Notes: generated by a model not told the origin, from the sequence alone. 64,000 nt of DNA from Sinorhizobium garamanticum (GCF_029892065.1 NZ_CP120373.1:3417001-3481000), one strand, 5' to 3'. Shown: positions 55,279-64,000, counted from the stretch's first letter. Numbers and translations: made by a program.

Positions 55279-55551
55279 AGCCCTTCAGGGTTAAATGGAA
55301 ACAGTTCTGTTGGCTCAAACGGAGTCGGATGGTCGACCGGCCGGCGCGCGGCGTAGCCAAAGCATACGGCCAAGCCGGCCGGTCGATCAGGCGGCCCGTT
55401 TCAGCCAACCCGAAGGGCCGGGCATCTTTCCGCCAGGCTCAGAGGCGATCGGCTCGCACGTACATCCGGGTACGCCCCTTCGCCAATCGCCTCTGCCCTG
55501 ACGAAAACCTGCTCCGGCAGAACTGCTTCCATTTAACCCTGAAGGGCTCTA
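55276..55551. repeat. 276-bp element with 38-bp terminal inverted repeats
   Basis: The two 38-bp ends (55276-55313 and 55514-55551) are inverted copies with three differences, starting TAGAGCCCTTCAGGG. Two further stem-loops lie inside: GACCGGCCGG / CCGGCCGGTC (55334-55385) and CAGAGGCGAT / ATCGCCTCTG (55440-55495). No gene fits inside. The ends begin and finish with TA, as in miniature elements moved by IS630/Tc1-type transposases; that origin is inference. Confidence 0.75.
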
Positions 55552-55600
55552 AGCTTCCGAATTTCGGCTCTTCAAAAGCTAAGCTCGGTCGGTGCTGCGC

Positions 55601-55879
55601 TCAGCCAGTGCCGACTTTCGAAATCTCGATGTGGTTGACCACTTCGGCAGCGCCCTCGACGGCCGCTGCCGCTTCCTCTGCGCGCGCGACTTCCTCGCTG
55701 GTCGCCACCGTTCCAGCGAGCACAACCGTGTTGCCCCTGCACGTCACCGTGACGTCGATCGCGTCGAGCCCCGGTGAGACGGCAAGATAGTGCGCGACGC
55801 GGCGTTCGAGTTCAGCGGGGTGCTCGGCCGGTTGTCTCTCCGGGTCGTCGCCGAAGAACGTCCGTTTCTTGAAAATCAT
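55601..55879 (-). CDS. BON domain protein
   Basis: A 92-residue protein consisting almost wholly of one BON domain (about 25-90; LDAIDVTVTCRGNTVVLAG and NHIEISKV). BON domains bind phospholipids or stabilise membranes and are usually periplasmic, but no signal peptide is visible here, so location is unclear. ATG 55879 has AGAAGGA eight bases upstream. The frame is open upstream only because it runs antisense to the intergenic and hemF sequence. Confidence 0.78.
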   Translation of the reverse strand: MIFKKRTFFGDDPERQPAEHPAELERRVAHYLAVSPGLDAIDVTVTCRGNTVVLAGTVATSEEVARAEEAAAAVEGAAEVVNHIEISKVGTG

Positions 55880-55958
55880 GCGCGGGTCCTTCTCTCTCGC
55901 GGGAAGAACGCTGGTCGCGGGAATTTGTTCACTCGACCCTGCTCGACGCCGGTTCGCG

Positions 55959-56870
55959 TTAGGGCCAGCGCACAACCGGGGGCAGGGAGGAGAGAATCGA
56001 TTCGACGTTCCCGCCGGTCTTGAGGCCGAAAATCGTGCCACGGTCGTAGAGCAGGTTGAATTCGACGTAACGCCCGCGGCGGACCAGCTGCTCGTCACGA
56101 TCCTCTTCCGTCCACGGCGTATTGAAATTCGCGCGGACAATTTTCGGATAGACGAGAGAAAAGGCTTTGCCGACGTCGCGGGTAAAGGCGAAATCCGCCT
56201 GCCAGCCGCCGAGTTCATCGGGCGAGTGGAGCCAGTCGTAGAAGATACCGCCCGTCCCCCGCGGTTCGTTTCGGTGTTTCAGGAAGAAATACTCGTCGCA
56301 CCATGCCTTGAACTTCGCGTGATCGGCGACTGCGTGGCGGCTGCAGGTGATCTCCATCGCTCGGTGGAAGAGCATCGTATCCGGATCGGCCATCACACGC
56401 CGGCGATCGAGAACCGGCGTGAGGTCGGCGCCGCCGCCGAACCAGTGACTGGTCGTTACGACCATGCGGGTGTTCATATGCACGGCCGGGACGTTGGGGT
56501 TGACCGGATGGGCGATCAGCGAAATGCCGGACGCCCAGAAACGCGGATCCTCGCTGGCACCAGGAATCTGATCGCGAAACTCGGGAGAAAACTCGCCATA
56601 GACGGTCGACGTGTGGACGCCGACCTTTTCGAAGACGCGACCTTCCATCATCGACATCCGGCCGCCACCGCCGGCTCCCCCCTCGCGCAGCCAATCCTTG
56701 CCGACGAAGCGGCCCGGCGGCTGGTCGGAGAGCGGCCCAGCCAAGTCGTCCTCAAGCGTTTCGAAGGCCGCGCAAATCGTGTTGCGCAGGCTTTCGAACC
56801 AGGCCTTTGCCTCGGCCTTCTTGTCTTCAATGTCAGCAGGCAGCCCCTGCGGCAGTTGCGGTCTTTCCAT
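55959..56870 (-). CDS. hemF: Oxygen-dependent coproporphyrinogen III oxidase
   Basis: A 303-residue cytosolic haem biosynthesis enzyme converting coproporphyrinogen III to protoporphyrinogen IX with oxygen. Family signatures are [38 protein letters not shown] and [12 protein letters not shown], with [16 protein letters not shown] in between. ATG 56870 gives the usual length. No Fnr/FixK-type site was found upstream. Confidence 0.96.
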   Translation of the reverse strand: MERPQLPQGLPADIEDKKAEAKAWFESLRNTICAAFETLEDDLAGPLSDQPPGRFVGKDWLREGGAGGGGRMSMMEGRVFEKVGVHTSTVYGEFSPEFRDQIPGASEDPRFWASGISLIAHPVNPNVPAVHMNTRMVVTTSHWFGGGADLTPVLDRRRVMADPDTMLFHRAMEITCSRHAVADHAKFKAWCDEYFFLKHRNEPRGTGGIFYDWLHSPDELGGWQADFAFTRDVGKAFSLVYPKIVRANFNTPWTEEDRDEQLVRRGRYVEFNLLYDRGTIFGLKTGGNVESILSSLPPVVRWP

Positions 56871-57144
56871 GGGAATTCTGCTTCCATTCACGGCTTCTCG
56901 CGCGGGAGAAGCCGCCGATTCGAGTGGTTTCGCCACAGTCCATATTTTTCCCCGAATGGCAACGTCGGCGCGACCCCATCGATAGTCTACTGTAGGAATA
57001 AGCCCCCGATGAGAAATGATCTCACTGGGCAGATCCCGGTGATGCAGTCGGGACGGGTGCCTCCCGAGAGAGGTCTGCACCAGCTGGGAGAGGGGCTGGC
57101 AATCGCGCGGCAGTCATCCTATCTTCATTTTAGAGGTACGGCCC

Positions 57145-57405
57145 ATGGCAAGGATACCCGCAGCACCGCCGCTTGAAGGCTTGCGGCGTCAGATTGCCCG
57201 GCACCGCCGGGAAAACCCCACGCGGAGCGACAGGCTCTTCGTGCGGGAGACGTTTCGGCTTGAGCGAAGCGCGGCCCGCGCCAAGGCGCGCGAATGGTTC
57301 GAGACCTGGCCCAAGGCGGCCTATTGGACCGAGGTAGAGAGCTGGCGCCAGCTCGACGGCGATGAGATCGAGTTCACCATGCGCCGGCTGCCGAGCGCCG
57401 ACTGA
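57145..57405 (+). CDS. Small conserved-looking basic protein, unknown
   Basis: An 86-residue protein I do not recognise as a named family. It is rich in Arg and Ala with a helical middle (FRLERSAARAKAREWFETWP) and an aromatic C-terminal part (AYWTEVESWRQLDGDEIEF). AGAGGT precedes ATG at good spacing and codon use looks real, so it is probably a true gene. No signal or membrane helix. Divergent from hemF. Confidence 0.65.
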   Translation: MARIPAAPPLEGLRRQIARHRRENPTRSDRLFVRETFRLERSAARAKAREWFETWPKAAYWTEVESWRQLDGDEIEFTMRRLPSAD

Positions 57406-57562
57406 TCCCGCCCCTTATCTCTGCATGTCGCGATAGCGGCGCGCTCGCATAAAACCAGTGACGTATCCAGAAACATGGTCGCCACAGTGCAACCTTTGCG
57501 CTACAAGGGCAGGCGGAACATCTCGAAGCCGTTCCATCCTCCCTCTCCCGACGTCGTATTTC

Positions 57563-58738
57563 ATGCTCGTCTTCCGCTCAGTCGCTATTCTGTCCGCAAC
57601 GCAGATCATTGCCTGGGGCGCCATGTTCATGGCCGTTTCGGTGACGGCAGCCGAAATGGCCGGCGATCTCGGCCTCAACCCGTCGAGCGTCTATCTTGGG
57701 CCAACCGTCATGCTGGTGGCGATGGCGCTGTGCTCGCCGCCGCTCGCCGCGGTCTATGCCCGCCATGGTGCCCGGCGGGTGTTGGCGCTCGGCTCGCTCT
57801 TCGCAGCACCCGGTCTCTGGCTCCTTGCAGGAGCGGACGGAGCGTTTTCCTATTTCGCCGCCTGGGCCGTCCTTGGCATGGCAGGCGCTGCAACCCTGAC
57901 GACCTCCGCCCATGTCTTCCTGAATGAAGTGGCGGGTGAGGGCGCCCGGCGTGCGATCGGGGCGCAGATGCTCGCCATGGCACTCGCGCCGAGCCTTGCC
58001 TGGCCTGCCACTGTCTATCTCGAGGGCCTGTTCGGTTGGCGCAGCACCTTCGCGCTTTATGGCGCGGTGATGCTGCTTGTCTGCGCGCCGTTGCATTTCT
58101 TCGCCCTGCCAAAGACTGCGGCACATGCCGGCGCGCCCAAAACTCAGTCGTTAAAGGCTCCGACCCGGCAGGAAACGGGACGCAATCGGCTTGTCACAGC
58201 GCTGATCACGACCGCCGTCGCGCTCAACGGGTTCGTCACCTGGGGCTTCCAACTGGTGGTGATCGACCTTTTCCGCAGCTTCGCAGTGCCGGATTATCTG
58301 GCCGTCGGCTTCGGTTCAGCGATCGGGTTCATCCAATTGTCCGCGCGGCTTTTTGACTTTCTGGGCGGTAACCGCTGGGATGGCCTGACGACCGGCCTGG
58401 TCGCGGCAGCAATCATGCCGCTCGCCCTGCTGGCATTGATTTTCGGCAACGGCGCCGAGTGGTCGATCATCGTGTTTCTCGTGCTCTATGGCCTGTCGAG
58501 CGGCGCCATGTCGGTCAGCCGGGCGACGATGCCGCTCGTATTCTTCACGTCAGGACACTATGCATCGGTAATGGCGCGCCTCGGTCTTCCCCTCAATCTT
58601 GCCTTCGCCGCCGCTCCACCCTTCTTTTCATTCATTCTCGGCGCGGCCGGAAATTGGTGGGCCTTGGCGATCGCGCTTGTCTGCTCCCTTGGCACGCTGG
58701 CAAGCATGATTGCTCTCGACCGCATGAGGCCGGCTTAG
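57563..58738 (+). CDS. MFS transporter
   Basis: A 391-residue twelve-helix major facilitator carrier. The loop after helix 2 reads AVYARHGARRVLALGS, with repeated hydrophobic segments after it. Substrate unknown. The ribosome site before ATG 57563 is poor, and an in-frame start at 57458 would add 35 residues of low coding character. The gene converges on soxR, with a repeat between them. Confidence 0.8.
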   Translation: MLVFRSVAILSATQIIAWGAMFMAVSVTAAEMAGDLGLNPSSVYLGPTVMLVAMALCSPPLAAVYARHGARRVLALGSLFAAPGLWLLAGADGAFSYFAAWAVLGMAGAATLTTSAHVFLNEVAGEGARRAIGAQMLAMALAPSLAWPATVYLEGLFGWRSTFALYGAVMLLVCAPLHFFALPKTAAHAGAPKTQSLKAPTRQETGRNRLVTALITTAVALNGFVTWGFQLVVIDLFRSFAVPDYLAVGFGSAIGFIQLSARLFDFLGGNRWDGLTTGLVAAAIMPLALLALIFGNGAEWSIIVFLVLYGLSSGAMSVSRATMPLVFFTSGHYASVMARLGLPLNLAFAAAPPFFSFILGAAGNWWALAIALVCSLGTLASMIALDRMRPA

Positions 58739-58848
58739 ATCACGATGATTTTAGGTCGGATCGACCTAAAATCATAAACGTGATCGATTCTAATAAGTTA
58801 GCGCGGGATGCGGGCGGAAAACCGCACACACTTTTCCTCATCCCGCGC
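58738..58848. repeat. Double-palindrome repeat between MFS and soxR genes
   Basis: First palindrome: GATCAC, ATGATTTTAGGTCG (58745-58758) and its inverse (58762-58775), closed by GTGATC. Second: GCGCGGGATG (58801-58810) / CATCCCGCGC (58839-58848) with inner GCGG-AAAA-CCGC. It differs in sequence from the RIME-like copies. A repeat of this design is, from memory, common in Rhizobiales intergenic regions; here it may also end both convergent genes. Confidence 0.7.
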
Positions 58849-58853
58849 TGGCG

Positions 58854-59327
58854 TTAATTGGTTCCATCCATCGGATCGATCAGGCGCGGGCCGGCTCCTT
58901 CGTCGCCAAGTACGTCGTATGGATTGCGCAAGGGACACTCGCGCATCGAAAGACAGCCGCAGCCGATGCACCCCGTCAGATGGTCCCGCAGCGCCGTCAG
59001 CTTGGCGATGCGCTCGTCCAGCTGGTGCCGCCACGTCATGGAGAGTTTCGCCCAGTCCTCGACGGTCAACGGTCGATCGTGTGGCAAGACCGAAAGCGCC
59101 GACTGAATCTCTGCCAGCGGAATGCCCGTGCGCTGAGCGACCTTGATGACCGCAACGCGCCTCAAGACTGCACGTGGATATCGCCGCTGGTTGCCGCGGC
59201 TCCGGTTGCTTCTGATCAGCCCTTTGGTTTCGTAAAAATGGAGTGTGGAGACTGCAAGACCACTGCGTTCGGCAACCTCGCCGACCGTCAACTCACGCGA
59301 AACATCACCGACTTTGCCTTTTTCCAT
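58854..59327 (-). CDS. soxR: Redox-sensing activator SoxR
   Basis: A 157-residue MerR-family regulator. The N-terminal helix-turn-helix ([21 protein letters not shown]) is followed by a dimer helix and the [2Fe-2S] cysteine cluster C120, C123, C125, C131 ([12 protein letters not shown]), the SoxR hallmark. Oxidation by superoxide or redox-cycling compounds turns on its target. It faces the flavoprotein/MFS operon across a perfect SoxR box, which identifies its regulon here. Confidence 0.95.
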   Translation of the reverse strand: MEKGKVGDVSRELTVGEVAERSGLAVSTLHFYETKGLIRSNRSRGNQRRYPRAVLRRVAVIKVAQRTGIPLAEIQSALSVLPHDRPLTVEDWAKLSMTWRHQLDERIAKLTALRDHLTGCIGCGCLSMRECPLRNPYDVLGDEGAGPRLIDPMDGTN

Positions 59328-59336
59328 GGGATGCTA

Positions 59337-59367
59337 TTGACCTCAACTATGGTTGAGGTTCTATAGC
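59337..59367 (+). promoter_or_regulatory. SoxR box within a 19-bp-spacer promoter
   Basis: CCTCAA-CTATGG-TTGAGG (59341-59358) is a perfect 18-bp dyad like the E. coli SoxR box. It lies between -35 TTGACC (59337-59342) and -10 TATAGC (59362-59367), spaced 19 bp, the over-long spacing that MerR-type activators correct. It points at the operon starting at 59407. Confidence 0.88.
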
Positions 59368-59406
59368 ATGAGCTCCCTGATACCGACAACAAGGAGCTGA
59401 TTCCCC

Positions 59407-59982
59407 ATGACAGAGAAGATGACCCTCGCTGTGATCTACGGCAGCGCACGGCAGGGCCGATTCTGCGATACCGTCGCCAGCTGGCTTATGCGTGAAATTT
59501 CGACTTCCAGCGTCTTCAGTCTGACGATCATCGATCCGGTGAGACTGAGGACCTCTCGTGGTGTCGAAAAAGCCGTCGATCCAGCCGAATGGATGGAGCG
59601 AAAGGTCGCCGAAGCAGATGCCTTCATCGTCGTCACGCCTGAATACAATCACGGCTATCCGGCCGCGTTGAAGGAACTGATCGATTCTGTCTACGAACCG
59701 TGGCATGCCAAGCCGGTTGCCTTCGTCTCCTATGGCGGCGCATCCGGCGGCATCCGGGCCGTAGAGCAGCTCCGTCAGGTTTTCGGGGAACTGCATGCGG
59801 TCACCTTGCGCGATGGCATCAGCATCCCGAAAGCCTGGTCCAAATTCGATGCGCCCGGAAATCTCTACAAGCCCGATGAAATGCGCGCACCGTTGTTCCT
59901 GATGATGGATCGGCTGACCTGGTGGGCGCGGACGTTGAAGACCGCGCGCAAGGCGACACCTTACAATGAGATCGCAGCATGA
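59407..59982 (+). CDS. NADPH-dependent FMN reductase-like flavoprotein
   Basis: A 191-residue flavodoxin-fold protein: FMN loop GSARQGRFCDTVA (residues 12-24) and TPEYNHGYPAALKELID (near 77-93) are typical of NADPH-dependent FMN/quinone reductases. It is the first gene under the SoxR box, so it probably reduces redox-cycling quinones or flavins in two-electron steps. Its stop overlaps the MFS start by 4 bp (ATGA). Confidence 0.9.
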   Translation: MTEKMTLAVIYGSARQGRFCDTVASWLMREISTSSVFSLTIIDPVRLRTSRGVEKAVDPAEWMERKVAEADAFIVVTPEYNHGYPAALKELIDSVYEPWHAKPVAFVSYGGASGGIRAVEQLRQVFGELHAVTLRDGISIPKAWSKFDAPGNLYKPDEMRAPLFLMMDRLTWWARTLKTARKATPYNEIAA

Positions 59983-61217
59983 GCGGTCCGACCTTCAACA
60001 TGGCGACTGGTGCGCAGGGGGTCCTTTCCCCCGGCACCCGGGGGCGCAATCTTACGCTTCTGTGCGTGAGCGCGTTGACGATCATGTCGGGCGCCACAAT
60101 CTCCGCGTCCTTGCCCGGCATCGAGGCTCGCTTCGCCGAGGCCGAGGGCGCGGCGCTGCTCAGCCGGCTGATGCTGACGCTCCCGGCAATCTTCATCGCC
60201 GGACTCGCGCCCGTCGCCGGCGTCATTGCCGACCGGTTCGGTCGAAAGCGCCTGCTGCTTCTTTCGCTTGTCGTCTTCGCGCTGGCTGGATCGTCCGGCC
60301 TCGTCCTTGACAGCCTGCCGGCCTTGCTTGTCGGCCGCGCGGTCCTTGGCGTTTCCGTCGCAGGCATCATGACGACGGCAACGGCGCTGGTCGGCGATTT
60401 CTTCGAGGGGGTAGCGCGCGACCGCTACATGGGGTTTCAGGCCGCCTTCGTCGGTATCGGCGGTGCCATCTTCCTGTCGGGCGGCGGTCTGCTCGCCGAC
60501 ATCCACTGGCGCGGGCCCTTTGCGATCTATTGCCTTGCCTTTGCGCTGTTGCCGGCAGTCTTCGCGCTGATCCCGGAGCCGCAAAGACACCACGCCTCGC
60601 CGGTTGCGGATGTAAGAAAGGAGGAACGCCACGGTTTCGCGCTGCCGCTCGTCCTCTTGCTTTTCGCGGCATGCCTGCACTTCGCGATCTTCTACATGCT
60701 GCCGACCCAGCTCCCATTCTATCTGAAGAGCCTCGGTATCGCGCAGCCAAGCCGCGCCGGTATCGCAATCGGAGCAGGGCAGGTTGTTGGCGTCCTGGCG
60801 GCGCTTTCTTTTTCGCGGGTGAGGGGCCGCATCGGTCGGATGGGCGTCTTCGCCCTCGGTTTCGCGGCACTTGGTGCCGGCTACATCGGATTGGGAAGCT
60901 CTCAATCCTATGCGGGCATCCTTGCCGCCACGGCGATAACCGGGATCAGCATGGGTTTGATGACGCCGAACCTCTCGGCTTCGCTGCTGGCAATCGCGCC
61001 GCCGGCACTACGCGGGCGACTTTCGGGCGCTTTGATAGCCAGCATCTTTGCCGGCCAATTCATCTCACCGCTTGCAAGTCAGCCGCTCGTCCGCGGCTGG
61101 GGCTATGCGGCCACCTTCACAGGCGCGGGTGCGTTGCTCGGTGCGCTCGCCCTGATCTGCCTGGTAAGCCGGATGCTGCTCACCGTGCGCTTCCGGCAAC
61201 AGGAGGACAGGGCATGA
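59979..61217 (+). CDS. MFS efflux carrier (DHA-type), SoxR operon
   Basis: A 412-residue twelve-helix transporter with the drug:H+ antiporter motif A variant PVAGVIADRFGRKRLLLLS between helices 2 and 3. Because it is coupled to the flavoprotein gene under SoxR control, it probably exports the redox-active compounds that SoxR senses, or their reduced forms. That role is inference from context. Confidence 0.87.
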   Translation: MSGPTFNMATGAQGVLSPGTRGRNLTLLCVSALTIMSGATISASLPGIEARFAEAEGAALLSRLMLTLPAIFIAGLAPVAGVIADRFGRKRLLLLSLVVFALAGSSGLVLDSLPALLVGRAVLGVSVAGIMTTATALVGDFFEGVARDRYMGFQAAFVGIGGAIFLSGGGLLADIHWRGPFAIYCLAFALLPAVFALIPEPQRHHASPVADVRKEERHGFALPLVLLLFAACLHFAIFYMLPTQLPFYLKSLGIAQPSRAGIAIGAGQVVGVLAALSFSRVRGRIGRMGVFALGFAALGAGYIGLGSSQSYAGILAATAITGISMGLMTPNLSASLLAIAPPALRGRLSGALIASIFAGQFISPLASQPLVRGWGYAATFTGAGALLGALALICLVSRMLLTVRFRQQEDRA

Positions 61218-61234
61218 CGCTTTTCGCCGTCCGG

Positions 61235-61696
61235 TCAGGCAGGCTCGGTTTGGCGGATCGCTTCGCCGACGATCATGGCGGCCGAGATGGCGATATTGAG
61301 CGAACGCTGACCGGGGGCCATCGGGATGACGACACGGCCGTCAGCCCGCTCGTGCACCTGGTCCGGCACGCCCGCGCTTTCACGTCCAAACAGCAGGATG
61401 TCGTCCGGGCGAAAGGCGAAGCGCGTATAGGGCTCCGCCGCCTTGGTCGAGGCGAGCACAAGCCGCCTGCCGGTAGTCGCCCGCCAGGCTTCGAAGCGCT
61501 CCCAGTTGACGTGGCGGGTGAGGGTGACGGCTGCAATGTAGTCCATGCCGGCGCGCTTGAGGTTGCGGTCCGACAGATCGAAGCCGGCTGGTTCGATGAT
61601 GTCGACCGAGAGGCCGAGACAGGCAGCGAGCCGCAGGATCGTGCCGGTATTACCCGGAATGTCCGGCTGGTAGAGCGCGATGCGGAGAGTGTTCAT
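61235..61696 (-). CDS. trmL: tRNA (cytidine(34)-2'-O)-methyltransferase TrmL
   Basis: A 153-residue SPOUT (trefoil-knot) methyltransferase that methylates the wobble ribose of tRNA-Leu. Signatures are LYQPDIPGNTGTILRLAACLG (motif 1), LFGRESAGVPDQVHE (motif 2) and IPMAPGQRSLNIAISAAM (motif 3), matching TrmL/YibK. It converges with the MFS gene, 17 bp apart. Confidence 0.94.
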   Translation of the reverse strand: MNTLRIALYQPDIPGNTGTILRLAACLGLSVDIIEPAGFDLSDRNLKRAGMDYIAAVTLTRHVNWERFEAWRATTGRRLVLASTKAAEPYTRFAFRPDDILLFGRESAGVPDQVHERADGRVVIPMAPGQRSLNIAISAAMIVGEAIRQTEPA

Positions 61697-62164
61697 GGGC
61701 CTTCACCGGAACGTAGGGAAGCGTGGAAAAGCGACGGCTTCTATGACAGTGAATTGTCCCGCGATCCACCCGGGCCCTCGCCATGGGAGGGTACATTTCA
61801 CGTCGCTGGTTTTGTGCTCGCTAATCTGTGCCGTATTGGCAACAGCAGGCACGATGATTACAAAATGGGCAAGAAAATACCCGCGACAATCTGGCGCGGG
61901 CGCGCGAATGGGTTTAAAGCTCGCTCATCTTCAACGCGAACCGATGGAGGCATGCATGCATATTCCCGTGATGACACGCCTCTGGGCCGGGTCCTTCCTG
62001 GTCTGACCGGTTCCGCGCCTTTTCTTTCTATCGATCGATTGACGCGCGCTCCGGTTCTCCGGAGGTCGTAGCCTGTTTTGCGGGCCCATTTCCGGTTTCG
62101 ATTTTTCAAGATAAGAATGCGGGGCGACCCGCCTTCCTTCAAAATACTCTGAAGGAGCTCGACA
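61697..62164. other. Intergenic region before the ABC exporter, no gene seen
   Basis: About 470 bp with divergent genes on both sides. Two small hairpins are visible (CTCCGG-TTCT-CCGGAG near 62.05 kb and GCGGG-GCGA-CCCGC near 62.12 kb). Open frames here have no coding character. Confidence 0.45.
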
Positions 62165-64000
62165 ATGTTTGGCTGGTTTGAATCCCGCCTCAATCCCTAT
62201 CCGACGGAAGAGCCGACGCTTCCGCCGAAGGGCCTTTTTGCCTTCTGCTGGCACTACACGAAGCCGGCGGTCCCATGGCTTCTGATCATGTCGGTCTGCA
62301 CGATGCTGATTGCAATCGGCGAGGTGGCGCTGTTCCAGTTCCTTGGCAACATGGTCGATTGGCTCACCAGCGCCAACCGCGAGACTTTCCTGGCGGCCGA
62401 GGGCGGCAAGCTCTTCTGGATGGCGGCGCTCGTCCTCATCGGCCTGCCGGGTCTCGTCGCTGTCGATTCCTTCGTCATGCATCAGGTGTTGCTCGGCAAC
62501 TACCCGATGATCGCGCGCTGGCAGATGCACCGTTACCTCTTGCGCCAAAGCATGACCTTCTTTGCCAACGAGTTCGCGGGACGCGTGGCGACGAAAGTCA
62601 TGCAGACGTCACTTGCCGTGCGCGAGACGGTGATGAAGATTCTCGACGTCTTTGTCTATGTCGTCAGCTATTTCGTGACGATGCTGATCGTCGTCGCGAC
62701 GGCCGACTGGCGGCTGGTAATGCCGCTCGCTGTCTGGCTCGTCGTCTATATCGCCATCGTCACCTACTTCGTGCCGCGGCTGCAGAGGATCTCGAAGGAG
62801 CAGGCCGATGCGCGTTCGATGATGACGGGCCGTATCGTCGACAGCTACACCAACATCGCGACGGTCAAGCTGTTCTCGCATGCGGGCCGCGAGGAAACCT
62901 ATGCCCGCGCGGCGATGGACGAGTTCCTCGACACCGTTCACCGGCAGATGCGTAAGGTCACGCTGTTTCACGTGTTCGTCTACACGAACAACAGCCTGGC
63001 GCTTTTCGCCATCAGCACCCTTGGCATCCACCTGTGGCTGACGAGCGCGATTTCGGTGGGTGCGATCGCCATCGCGATCGGCCTTGCGATGCGCATCAAC
63101 GGCATGTCGCAGTGGATCATGTGGGAGGTCTCGGCGCTGTTCGAGAATATAGGCACGGTCTATGACGGCATGGGCATGATGACCAAGGCGCATGACATTG
63201 TCGACCAGCCCAATGCGACCATGCTGAAGGCGGACAAGGGCGCGATCAGCTTCGACAACATCCGCTTCCACTACGGCAAGGCGAAGGGCGTGATTGACCG
63301 GCTGTCGCTCGACATCCGCCCGGGCGAGAAGATCGGGCTCGTCGGGCGGTCGGGCGCCGGCAAGACGACGCTGATGAATCTCCTGCTGCGCTTCTACGAC
63401 CTGGAGTCCGGTTCCATCCGGATCGACGGCGAGGATATCTCCACCGTCACCCAGGATAGCCTGCGCTCGCAGATCGGCGTCGTCACGCAGGACACGTCGC
63501 TATTGCATCGCTCTATACGTGACAACATCGCCTACGGGCATCCGGGAGCGAGCGACGCGGACATCATCGCGGCGGCGAAGAAGGCGAACGCCTGGGACTT
63601 CATCCAGGCGCTGGAGGATAATCTTGGCAGGCGCGGCCTCGATGCACAGGTCGGCGAGCGAGGCGTCAAGCTTTCCGGCGGCCAGCGACAGCGCATCGCG
63701 ATCGCGCGCGTCTTCCTCAAGGACGCACCGGTCCTGATCCTTGACGAGGCAACCTCGGCGCTCGATTCGGAAGTCGAGGCGGCGATCCAGGAAAACCTGT
63801 TCGCGCTGATGTCAGGCAAGACGGTGATCGCAATCGCGCACAGGCTCTCGACATTGACCGAGATGGATCGCCTGGTGATCCTCGAGGCCGGCCGAATCGT
63901 CGAAACCGGCTCGCATGAAGAACTCGTCGCCAAGGGCGGGCTCTATGCCGATCTCTGGTCGCGCCAGTCCGGCGGCTTCATTGCCGACGACCTGGAGAAG
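62165..64000 (+). CDS. ABC exporter (fused permease-ATPase), incomplete at window end
   Basis: The first 612 residues are in view and the frame stays open at the right edge. A membrane half with about six helices (roughly 35-330) is followed by an ATPase half with Walker A GRSGAGKTTLMN, signature LSGGQRQRIAIAR and Walker B VLILDEATSALDS. This is the half-transporter (MsbA-like) exporter class that acts as a dimer; substrate unknown. AAGGAG precedes ATG 62165. Confidence 0.9.
   Translation, partial: MFGWFESRLNPYPTEEPTLPPKGLFAFCWHYTKPAVPWLLIMSVCTMLIAIGEVALFQFLGNMVDWLTSANRETFLAAEGGKLFWMAALVLIGLPGLVAVDSFVMHQVLLGNYPMIARWQMHRYLLRQSMTFFANEFAGRVATKVMQTSLAVRETVMKILDVFVYVVSYFVTMLIVVATADWRLVMPLAVWLVVYIAIVTYFVPRLQRISKEQADARSMMTGRIVDSYTNIATVKLFSHAGREETYARAAMDEFLDTVHRQMRKVTLFHVFVYTNNSLALFAISTLGIHLWLTSAISVGAIAIAIGLAMRINGMSQWIMWEVSALFENIGTVYDGMGMMTKAHDIVDQPNATMLKADKGAISFDNIRFHYGKAKGVIDRLSLDIRPGEKIGLVGRSGAGKTTLMNLLLRFYDLESGSIRIDGEDISTVTQDSLRSQIGVVTQDTSLLHRSIRDNIAYGHPGASDADIIAAAKKANAWDFIQALEDNLGRRGLDAQVGERGVKLSGGQRQRIAIARVFLKDAPVLILDEATSALDSEVEAAIQENLFALMSGKTVIAIAHRLSTLTEMDRLVILEAGRIVETGSHEELVAKGGLYADLWSRQSGGFIADDLEK

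Noticed and set aside
55280..55790. Plus-strand frames through the 276-bp inverted-repeat element
   Set aside because: They read across palindromes and into the antisense of the BON gene, with no ribosome site or domain.
61680..62006. A 108-codon frame between trmL and the ABC exporter
   Set aside because: It starts inside trmL on the other strand, lacks a ribosome site and has no coding look beyond one short hydrophobic stretch.

Overview
The window is an ordinary, densely coded chromosomal segment of an alphaproteobacterium of the order Rhizobiales, most likely the genus Sinorhizobium (Ensifer). Three things point there: a LuxR-LuxI pair of the SinR/SinI type lying next to a long NAD-malic enzyme (dme); a BluB whose catalytic residues fall at the same positions (D32, S167) as in the S. 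meliloti enzyme; and many copies of a short, doubly palindromic intergenic repeat of the kind described in rhizobia (RIME-like). The species cannot be fixed from sequence reading alone. No tRNA, rRNA, CRISPR array, prophage or complete insertion sequence was seen.

Layout. 0-6 kb: the start of an unknown membrane protein, a secreted or anchored thermonuclease-like protein coupled to a uracil-DNA glycosylase-like protein, an Lrp/AsnC regulator, an AlkD-like repair protein coupled to a beta-hydroxyacid dehydrogenase, a TPR methyltransferase, a DUF2270 membrane protein and Usg. 6-9 kb: a polar amino acid ABC importer (binding protein and two permeases, no ATPase beside them). 9-12 kb: an OmpA-family protein with a 90-bp tandem repeat. 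11.7-18 kb: eamA-mobA-mobB, a chemoreceptor with a very long periplasmic domain, and moaA. 18-22 kb: DUF971, a divergent MarR/hydrolase pair, a PNPOx-like protein and a cytosolic diguanylate cyclase. 22-32 kb: fumC, an L,D-transpeptidase, gph, rpiA, a DUF2059 protein, gor, aroF (class II DAHP synthase) and a GFA-family protein. 32-38.7 kb: an unrecognised regulator-like protein, a frameshifted DUF1003 gene, an LTA-synthase-like sulfatase, nadE and a TolB-like propeller protein. 39-42 kb: a PhyH-family dioxygenase with an SDR oxidoreductase, then a cobalamin riboswitch controlling bluB. 42-48 kb: a DUF2865 protein, sinI, sinR and dme. 47.8-55.3 kb: a metallophosphoesterase, an MFS carrier overlapping tail to tail with a dipeptide epimerase, and a complete Mla-type lipid transport operon (STAS-permease, ATPase, MCE protein, auxiliary lipoprotein). 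55.3-64 kb: a 276-bp terminal-inverted-repeat element, a BON protein, hemF, a small protein, an MFS carrier, a SoxR-controlled flavoprotein/MFS operon, trmL and the start of an ABC exporter.

How parts work together. MobA, MobB and MoaA serve molybdenum cofactor synthesis. Dme, FumC, RpiA, Gph, AroF and Gor are central metabolism and redox genes. SinI/SinR form an acyl-homoserine-lactone circuit, with two dyads in the sinI leader. BluB makes the lower ligand of B12 under B12 riboswitch control. SoxR faces its target operon across a textbook SoxR box with a 19-bp promoter spacer.

I did not find a clearly new large system. The most interesting items are the SoxR operon, the double dyad at sinI, the MITE-like element at 55.3 kb whose end supplies the stop codon of the upstream gene, the PhyH/SDR pair of unknown substrate, the ATPase-less importer, the long-domain chemoreceptor, and the RIME-like repeats.
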